From Pseudomonas sp. GD04019 (lineage in GTDB: Bacteria > Pseudomonadota > Gammaproteobacteria > Pseudomonadales > Pseudomonadaceae): a stretch of DNA of 64,000 bases. Every line of letters starts with the position of its first letter. Positions within the stretch are counted from its first letter, which is position 1. Positions 58,538 to 64,000 of this stretch are shown here, one piece after another. The stretch lies in NCBI RefSeq assembly GCF_029837695.1, contig NZ_JAOEEA010000016.1, forward strand, positions 1-64,000, read 5' to 3'. Both the position numbers and the translations under genes were made by a program. Under the pieces are notes generated by a model, which saw nothing but the letters and a program-made list of their open reading frames with translations, ran no database searches and was not told the origin of the DNA.

Positions 58538-60532
58538 ATGAATGTGCGTCTCTGGCTAGTGAGCTGGCCGCGCCGCTATAAGCGTTTACTGCAGCTTAGC
58601 GCCGACGTCCTGATCTGCTGGGTGGCCCTGTGGTTGGCCTTCTGGGTACGCCTGGGATCCGACAAACTGATCAACCCCTTGGGTGAGCACCTATGGCTAT
58701 TCGCGGCGGCTCCGCTTATTGCCATACCTATCTATATTCGTTCTGGAATGTACCGGGCGGTACTGCGTTATCTGGGCAATGATGCGCTGGTGACCATCTT
58801 CAAGGCGGTGACCGTCTCGGCGTTGTTGCTCGCGCTCGTGGTTTATTGGCACAAGGCTGCACCCGCCGTTGTTCCGCGCTCTCTGGTCTTCAATTACTGG
58901 TGGCTGAGCCTAGTCATGGCAGGTGGCTTGCGACTGCTGATGCGTCAGTATTTCATGGGGGACTGGTTCAACGTCCGTGCGGCCATGAGTTTTTCGAGCA
59001 AGGATGATGCCCTGCCTCGGGTCGCTATCTATGGTGCAGGTACTGCTGGCAATCAGTTGGTGGCGGCCCTGCGCATGGGGCGCTCGATGCGGCCAGTGGC
59101 CTTCATCGACGACGATGACAGTATCGCTACGCGTGTGATCGCAGGGCTGAAGGTCTATAAGCCCAAGCATATTGCCCAATTGATCAACGAGACTGGTGCA
59201 CAGGAGATTCTCTTGGCGATTCCGTCTACCAGTCGGGCTCGGCGCAAGGAAATTCTGCAGCATCTCGAGGCTTTCCCTCTGCACATTCGTTCTGTGCCAG
59301 CCATCGTGGACTTAGCCAGTGGGCGGGTGCGAGTCGACGATATCCAGGAGGTCGATATTGCCGACCTACTTGGTCGTGATGCGGTTCCTCCCCAGGTCGA
59401 ATTATTTGAGCGTTGCATTCGCGACAAGGTCGTCATGGTCACTGGCGCGGGTGGTTCGATCGGATCGGAGCTATGCCGTCAACTGATTGGCAGTCAGCCT
59501 CGTACGTTGGTGCTGTTTGAGCATGCCGAGTTCAATCTCTACAGCATCCACAGCGAACTGGAAGCGGCCATTCGGCGAGAATCACTACCCATCCGCCTGG
59601 TACCGATACTCGGTTCTGTGCGCTCGCAGGACTATCTACTGGAGGTGATGCGCGCTTGGGGGGTCCACACCCTGTATCACGCTGCGGCCTACAAGCATGT
59701 GCCCATGGTCGAGCACAACATTGCCGAAGGTGTTCGCAACAATGTGTTTGGTACTTTGAGTGCCGCGCAGGCGGCGCTTAAAGCTGGTGTTGAGAATTTC
59801 GTGTTGATTTCCACCGATAAGGCTGTCAGGCCTACCAATATCATGGGCAGCACCAAGCGTTTGGCGGAATTGGTGCTGCAGGCACTGAGCCTGGAGTCCG
59901 CTCCCGTACTGTTCGATGATTCGGGGACAGTGCATCAGGTCAACAAGACGCACTTCACCATGGTTCGCTTCGGTAATGTGCTGGGTTCTTCTGGCTCCGT
60001 CATTCCACTGTTCCGCGAGCAGATCAAGCGCGGCGGGCCGGTTACGGTGACCCATCCCTCCATCACCCGTTACTTCATGACCATCTCCGAGGCGGCTCAG
60101 CTCGTGATCCAGGCTGGCGCCATGGGGCAGGGTGGAGATGTCTTCGTGTTGGATATGGGACCACCCGTGAAGATTCTGGAGCTGGCGGAGAAGATGATTC
60201 ATCTCTCCGGTCTCAGTATCCGTTCGGAACGCAATCCTCAGGGTGATATCGATATCGAGTTCACCGGTTTGCGGCCCGGTGAGAAGCTTTACGAGGAACT
60301 GCTGATTGGCGACAACGTCAGCCCTACCTGTCATCCGATGATTATGAGAGCGAGCGAGGAGCATTTGTCCTGGGAGACAATGAAAGGGGTTCTCGACGAA
60401 ATGCGGACTGTTCTGGCAAAGGACGATTACGACAGGGTCCGGCAACTGTTGCGCGAAACTGTGAGTGGATATGCGCCGGAAGGAGAAATAGTCGACTGGA
60501 TGCATGTGCAGCACCGCACAGAACCCAGGTAG
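58538..60532 (+). CDS. wbpM: WbpM: UDP-GlcNAc 4,6-dehydratase
   Basis: The protein has about 664 residues. Four membrane helices (~12-125) are followed by a Rossmann part (YGAGTAGNQLVAAL, ~164-177) and the SDR dehydratase domain from ~285: VVMVTGAGGSIGSELCRQL, HAAAYKHVPMVEHN and the large-enzyme active site STDKAVRPTNIMGSTKR with Met-x3-Lys in place of Tyr-x3-Lys. It makes UDP-4-keto-6-deoxy-GlcNAc, needed for QuiNAc and FucNAc. ATG 58529 is in frame, but ATG 58538 has AGGGG at a better distance. Confidence 0.95.
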   Translation: MNVRLWLVSWPRRYKRLLQLSADVLICWVALWLAFWVRLGSDKLINPLGEHLWLFAAAPLIAIPIYIRSGMYRAVLRYLGNDALVTIFKAVTVSALLLALVVYWHKAAPAVVPRSLVFNYWWLSLVMAGGLRLLMRQYFMGDWFNVRAAMSFSSKDDALPRVAIYGAGTAGNQLVAALRMGRSMRPVAFIDDDDSIATRVIAGLKVYKPKHIAQLINETGAQEILLAIPSTSRARRKEILQHLEAFPLHIRSVPAIVDLASGRVRVDDIQEVDIADLLGRDAVPPQVELFERCIRDKVVMVTGAGGSIGSELCRQLIGSQPRTLVLFEHAEFNLYSIHSELEAAIRRESLPIRLVPILGSVRSQDYLLEVMRAWGVHTLYHAAAYKHVPMVEHNIAEGVRNNVFGTLSAAQAALKAGVENFVLISTDKAVRPTNIMGSTKRLAELVLQALSLESAPVLFDDSGTVHQVNKTHFTMVRFGNVLGSSGSVIPLFREQIKRGGPVTVTHPSITRYFMTISEAAQLVIQAGAMGQGGDVFVLDMGPPVKILELAEKMIHLSGLSIRSERNPQGDIDIEFTGLRPGEKLYEELLIGDNVSPTCHPMIMRASEEHLSWETMKGVLDEMRTVLAKDDYDRVRQLLRETVSGYAPEGEIVDWMHVQHRTEPR

Positions 60533-60539
60533 TGGCTGT

Positions 60540-60567
60540 TTGACAGCTTTCTGGCGAGGGCTAGCCT
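60540..60567 (+). promoter_or_regulatory. Possible comEA promoter
   Basis: A perfect -35 TTGACA (60540-60545) is followed 16 bases later by a weak -10 TAGCCT (60562-60567). The predicted transcript would start ~50 bases before the ComEA-like gene. Confidence 0.35.
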
Positions 60568-60621
60568 CTTCGAGACGTGATCAGGAGTTCACGTTCCCCT
60601 CAAATGAAATGGAGCTTCGCC

Positions 60622-60939
60622 ATGTACAAGAAATCGCTCGCCGTTCTGTTGTTCTCTTGCTTTGCATCGCTGTCTGTCAATGCAGCGACCACCGAGTCCG
60701 CCAAGGCCGTTGACCCTGTAGAGCAGGTCCAGCACGTTGAAGGCCAGATCAATCTCAATACTGCCGATGCCGCAACCCTCGAGGCAGGGCTAGTGGGGAT
60801 TGGCTCGACCAAGGCACAGGCCATAGTCGATCACCGCAATAGCAATGGTCCTTTCGCTTCGGTCGATGAGCTATTGGAGGTTAAGGGGATTGGTCCGGCG
60901 ACGCTGGAAAAGAACCGCGACAGGATCAGCGTCAACTAA
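60622..60939 (+). CDS. ComEA-family exported helix-hairpin-helix DNA-binding protein
   Basis: This 105-residue protein has a signal peptide (~1-20, MYKKSLAVLLFSCFASLSVNA), a short linker, then two HhH motifs: INLNTADAATLEAGLVGIGSTKAQAIVDHR (~43-72) and FASVDELLEVKGIGPATLEKNRDRI (~77-101). It resembles ComEA, which binds incoming DNA in the periplasm during transformation, though in pseudomonads its role is unproven. Upstream ATGs at 60577 and 60604 are in frame; GGAGC at 60611 and the signal peptide support 60622. A terminator follows. Confidence 0.9.
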   Translation: MYKKSLAVLLFSCFASLSVNAATTESAKAVDPVEQVQHVEGQINLNTADAATLEAGLVGIGSTKAQAIVDHRNSNGPFASVDELLEVKGIGPATLEKNRDRISVN

Positions 60940-60956
60940 ACGCCTGATGTCCTGAG

Positions 60957-60982
60957 AAAGCCGGTCCATGACCGGCTTTTTT
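60957..60982 (+). terminator. Intrinsic terminator of the comEA-like gene
   Basis: AAAGCCGGT (60957-60965), loop CCATG and ACCGGCTTT (60971-60979) then TTT form a perfect stem with six Ts. It begins 18 bases after the stop codon. Confidence 0.93.
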
Positions 60983-61037
60983 GCTTTCTGTGGGGCGGAG
61001 ATACAATGCCTTATCACAATCCATCAGGGAGTTAGCC

Positions 61038-61928
61038 GTGCCTTCAATGCAACCTTCGCTCGCATTCGCCGGTATCGGCCTGATGGGGCTTCCGATGGCA
61101 CGGCGCTTACTTTCGGCAGGCTATTCCTTGAGTGTCTGGAATCGCTCGGCGGAGAAATGTGCTGCCTTGGCAGAGGAGGGCGCGATGATTGTGCCTTCTG
61201 CCGGCCAGCTATGTGAGCAGGCGGATGTTGTGATGCTCTGCCTGGCCGATACGGCGGCCGTGCAACAGGTGGTCTTCGGGCCGACAGGAATAGCAGAGCG
61301 GGCGCGGCCCGGCCAGTTGCTGGTCGATTTCTCCAGCCTGGAGCCTACGGCCACTCGTGAGATGGCAGAGGAGCTGCAGGCTCGCACCGGCATGCGATGG
61401 GTAGATGCGCCGGTATCCGGCGGAACGCCTGGCGCCGAGGCCGGTACGCTGGCAATCATGGCCGGTGGGAGTCTTGATGACATAGAACGAGTTCGCCCGA
61501 TCCTGGCGCACCTCGGTCAGCGCCTTACGCGCATGGGGCCTGTTGGTGCCGGCCAGGTCACCAAGGTCTGCAATCAGATGCTGGTCGCCTGCAACGCTCT
61601 GGTAATTGCCGAGGTGGTAGCTCTGGCGGAGCGTTCGGGGGTCGATGCCGCCTTGCTCGCACAGGCTTTGGCCGGCGGATTTGCCGACTCCAGACCGCTG
61701 CAGATACTGGCTCCGCAGATGGCCGAGAATCGCTTCGAGCCCGCCAAATGGCATGTTAGGACTCTTCTGAAGGACCTGGACACGGCGGTCAAGCTGGCCC
61801 GTGAAAAAGAGGGATCAATCCCCATGAGTGGTCTGGCGGCCCAGTTAATGCGCCTGCACGGCAACCAAGGCAATCTCGAGCAGGACCCTTCGACATTGAT
61901 CCAAATGCTGCGTGGGGAACTCCCATGA
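61038..61928 (+). CDS. Beta-hydroxyacid dehydrogenase (tartronate-semialdehyde reductase-like)
   Basis: This 296-residue protein of the 3-hydroxyisobutyrate dehydrogenase family has LAFAGIGLMGLPMARRLLSAG (cofactor loop, ~8-28), the substrate motif DAPVSGGTPGAEAGTLAIMAGG (~121-142), catalytic Lys in GAGQVTKVCNQML (~167-179) and LLKDLDTAVKLAREK (~239-253). Paired with an Hyi-like isomerase, GlxR/GarR (tartronate semialdehyde) or LtnD (threonate) function is likely. An open frame reaches 60981, inside the terminator. GTG 61038 with AGGGAG at 61026-61031 is the probable start. Confidence 0.87.
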   Translation: MPSMQPSLAFAGIGLMGLPMARRLLSAGYSLSVWNRSAEKCAALAEEGAMIVPSAGQLCEQADVVMLCLADTAAVQQVVFGPTGIAERARPGQLLVDFSSLEPTATREMAEELQARTGMRWVDAPVSGGTPGAEAGTLAIMAGGSLDDIERVRPILAHLGQRLTRMGPVGAGQVTKVCNQMLVACNALVIAEVVALAERSGVDAALLAQALAGGFADSRPLQILAPQMAENRFEPAKWHVRTLLKDLDTAVKLAREKEGSIPMSGLAAQLMRLHGNQGNLEQDPSTLIQMLRGELP

Positions 61929-62701
61929 AAGTAAGCGCCAATCTATCTCTTTTATTCGACGAGCTGCCAATGCAGCAGCGTCCTCAGGCGGCTGCTGCGG
62001 CTGGCTTCGATGGAGTGGAGATCCAATTCCCCTACGAGGTACCTGCGCTGATATTGCGGGAGGAGCTGAAGCGATGTGCAATGCCGCTGGTGCTTTTCAA
62101 TCTGCCAGCGGGCGATCTGATGTCCGGTGGCCCCGGGTTAGCCGCAGTACCTCATCGCCAAAGCCAATTCGATGCGGCTCTGGAGGAGGCACTGAGGTAT
62201 GCGGCAATAGCCCGCCCGCTTTGCATCAATGTATTACCTGGGCGGCTCGCCGAGGGTGTGGCCCAAGAGGAGGCGATGTCCACTCTGGAGGCCAATCTGC
62301 GCAAGACCGCCGAGCAATTCCAGGCGTTGGGTGTTCGCGTGGTATGCGAGGCCATAAATCCGTTGGATATGCCCGGTTTCCTGATCAACACCGCAGAGCA
62401 ACTGGAAGAGTTGCTGTGCCGGGTTGATCACCCCAACTGCCTGGCGCAACTTGACTTCTATCATATGGCCCGACAGGGACTGGATATCGCCGAATGCATT
62501 GTTCGTCTGAAGGACAGGTTAGGTCATGTGCAGTTCGCCGACTGCCCGGGGCGGGGAGCCCCGGGGGCGGGTGAGCTAACATTCGCCCCTTTGCTGGAGG
62601 CGCTGGAGGCTGCCGGGTACCGAGACTGGCTCGGCGCGGAATATCGCCCGGCTGGTGACACCTCGGCCAGCCTGGGGTGGCTGGCTGAATGGCGTCTCTG
62701 A
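61925..62701 (+). CDS. Hydroxypyruvate isomerase-like TIM-barrel protein
   Basis: This 258-residue sugar-phosphate-isomerase-like barrel of the Hyi/OtnI family has AGFDGVEIQFPYEV (~22-35), the acid in VVCEAINPLDMPGFLI (~140-155), QLDFYHMARQGLDIAE (~176-191), VQFADCPGRGAPGAGELTF (~203-221) and the second acid in WLGAEYRPAGDT (~238-249). It interconverts hydroxypyruvate and tartronate semialdehyde, or 2-oxo-tetronates. The start overlaps the dehydrogenase stop (ATGA), so the two form one operon. No glyoxylate carboligase gene is near. Confidence 0.85.
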   Translation: MKVSANLSLLFDELPMQQRPQAAAAAGFDGVEIQFPYEVPALILREELKRCAMPLVLFNLPAGDLMSGGPGLAAVPHRQSQFDAALEEALRYAAIARPLCINVLPGRLAEGVAQEEAMSTLEANLRKTAEQFQALGVRVVCEAINPLDMPGFLINTAEQLEELLCRVDHPNCLAQLDFYHMARQGLDIAECIVRLKDRLGHVQFADCPGRGAPGAGELTFAPLLEALEAAGYRDWLGAEYRPAGDTSASLGWLAEWRL

Positions 62702-62717
62702 AAGCCCCGCTAGAAAC

Positions 62718-64000
62718 TCAGTCCTTGCCGCCATCATAGTCATTGAGCGAAATGACCCGGGTCTTGCCAACGCGGTGGCGGTAGATCTCGCGCAGGTACT
62801 TGATGGCCTTCTTCACGCTCTCGCGGGACAGGCGGATGTCGTTGATCGAGACGAACTTGTCCTGGTCGTGGATCAGCTCGCGGTACTTCTTCTCGTACAT
62901 CGGTTTGATCGCGTACCAGTTGGTATCGAGGATCTTCGCCGGGTTTTCGTATTCGTTGAGCATGGCCTCGATGCGTGCCTCGTCGAAGTCCTCGGAGACG
63001 ATGAAGTCGAGCATGGCGTTGTCCAGGCTCTCGTCGTAGCGGTACTGGTCGCGGGCGAAGCAGCGCTTGATGAAGGCGACGATCAGGGTCAGGAAGTCGT
63101 CCGACAGGCACGGGCTCTTGACGATCAGGGTGGTCAGCGACAGGTTGGCCGAGGCGCCGATCACCAAGGCGTAGCGCTTCAGGGTGGTGTTGGGGAACAG
63201 GCTGTTGAGGTGGGTCTTGAGCCGGTTCAGGTCCATGTAGGACAGCTTGTAGTCCTTCGGCAGGGAGACAATGGACACCACCGAGGAGCAGTTCTTGAAG
63301 AAGTGCAGGTCGCTCAGGGCACTGGCGTCGAAGTTGGACTTCTTGTACTGCTCCAGGGCCGCGCGGTAGCGCTTGGCCTCGATCGGCAGCAGGCTGATGC
63401 CCTCGATCGCCTGGGTCACCTTGTTGAAGTGCGGCAGGTCGATGGAGCGGAAGAACAGGTCGTCGATGTTGAGCTTGGGCTGCTCCTTCTCGAACACCTT
63501 GAACTTCTCGGTGGTGGTCGGCGGCGTCTGTTCGGCTACCACGGATTCCGCATAGGCCACGGCCACTGGGCCGGCCAGGCTCATGAACAGGTCGTTGGCG
63601 TCGAGGCGGATGGTCTCGCCGATGTCGATGCCAGCGCGGCGGAAGTAGTTCTGGTCGTAGTCGGTGGTCACCGCCTGGGCGGTAAGGATGTTGAAGATTT
63701 GCTGCGAGATGTACTGGTTGGCGTGGCGCTCCATGGCGTTCACGTCGATGTTCTGTACGTTGCCGCCGTCGCTCTCTTCGGCGTAGCGCATGATGTCGTT
63801 GGAGATCAGCATCATGGCGTTCCACGGGCGGATGCGGCGCATCACGCTCTCTTCGCCGGTTTCCTCGCTATCGAAGTTGTAGGAGAAGTCCCACTCCTCC
63901 GCGAGGTACTTGCACAGTAGGCGGCCGGCGTTGATGTGCAGTGCCTCGGACATCTCGATGCGCTGATCGGAAATGTTCGGCAGGATGCAGATGCCACTGG
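62718..64000 (-). CDS. Unrecognised protein, C-terminal 426 residues (start outside window)
   Basis: The leftward frame ends at 62718 and stays open to the right window edge. The first in-window Met is at 63953, but the frame upstream of it (reading GICILPNISDQRIE just before MSEALHINAGRLL) looks coding, so the true start lies beyond 64000. The visible part is soluble, mixed alpha/beta, without signal or membrane segments. Features include a region rich in aromatic and acidic residues (EEWDFSYNFDSEETGEES), VSIVSLPKDYKLSYMDLNRLKTHLNSLFPN and the tail HRVGKTRVISLNDYDGGKD. I do not recognise the family. It is convergent with the Hyi-like gene at 17 bases. Confidence 0.7.
   Translation of the reverse strand, partial: SGICILPNISDQRIEMSEALHINAGRLLCKYLAEEWDFSYNFDSEETGEESVMRRIRPWNAMMLISNDIMRYAEESDGGNVQNIDVNAMERHANQYISQQIFNILTAQAVTTDYDQNYFRRAGIDIGETIRLDANDLFMSLAGPVAVAYAESVVAEQTPPTTTEKFKVFEKEQPKLNIDDLFFRSIDLPHFNKVTQAIEGISLLPIEAKRYRAALEQYKKSNFDASALSDLHFFKNCSSVVSIVSLPKDYKLSYMDLNRLKTHLNSLFPNTTLKRYALVIGASANLSLTTLIVKSPCLSDDFLTLIVAFIKRCFARDQYRYDESLDNAMLDFIVSEDFDEARIEAMLNEYENPAKILDTNWYAIKPMYEKKYRELIHDQDKFVSINDIRLSRESVKKAIKYLREIYRHRVGKTRVISLNDYDGGKD

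Noticed and set aside
1..64000. CRISPR arrays, tRNA or rRNA genes, prophage genes
   Set aside because: No regularly spaced repeats, no cloverleaf-like sequences and no phage or integrase proteins were found by reading both strands.

Overview
The window is chromosomal DNA of a Pseudomonas species. The codon bias is strongly GC-rich, gene content and order match the P. aeruginosa chromosome from the csaA/cyaB neighbourhood through trkH, cpx, rluB, ubiG, mtnA and gyrA to wbpM, and tyrA and aroA are fused as in pseudomonads. Three intergenic dyads also look like Pseudomonas regulatory or REP sequences. No rRNA, tRNA, CRISPR array, phage or transposase is visible, and no stretch longer than about 250 bases lacks a gene.

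Layout. (1) 1-5.5 kb: a membrane diguanylate cyclase, a DUF2804 protein, a MarR/SlyA-type regulator with a SlyA-like dyad upstream, a FimV-like peptidoglycan-binding protein and a SelW-family thioredoxin-like protein. (2) 5.6-14.3 kb: an EamA transporter, CsaA-like protein, AraC regulator, the phosphate-starvation lipid-remodelling pair plcP-agt behind a four-repeat Pho box, a SAM methyltransferase behind a MerR/SoxR-type 19-bp-spacer promoter, CyaB adenylate cyclase, an HD hydrolase, an Mpo1-like protein and an OruR-type regulator. (3) 14.4-21.4 kb: TrkH, two small redox/metal proteins, then a leftward run yciB, yciI, a coiled-coil anchor protein, cpxR, cpxP-like, cpxA, with a CpxR-type box before cpxP. 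(4) 21.4-32.1 kb: conserved housekeeping genes (RNase AM-like, YciO, ScpA/ScpB, RluB, diguanylate cyclase, yciK-mupP-ubiG, MTA deaminase and MtnA).

(5) 32.1-44.7 kb: an AT-richer surface-polysaccharide island between mtnA and gyrA. It makes dTDP-L-rhamnose (rfbBDAC), probably a dTDP-amino sugar (aminotransferase plus GNAT acyltransferase), exports a chain through an ABC transporter (Wzm/Wzt), and carries four glycosyltransferases and a convergent TylF-like methyltransferase. (6) 44.9-56.2 kb: gyrA followed by the mixed-function supraoperon serC-pheA-hisC-tyrA/aroA-cmk-rpsA and ihfB. (7) 56.2-60.5 kb: lapA and the trio wbpV-wbpL-wbpM, which builds and loads the first sugar of the O chain onto undecaprenyl phosphate. 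(8) 60.6-64 kb: ComEA-like protein, a beta-hydroxyacid dehydrogenase plus hydroxypyruvate-isomerase-like pair, and the C-terminal part of an unrecognised protein that runs off the right edge.

Working together: regions 5 and 7 are best read as one O-antigen pathway split over two sites, with WbpM/WbpV/WbpL initiating and the Wzm/Wzt island elongating and exporting. The most interesting regulatory signals are the Pho box of plcP-agt, the MerR-type promoter at 9726, the CpxR box before cpxP and the SlyA-like operator at 2298. All were read by eye and none was tested by computation.
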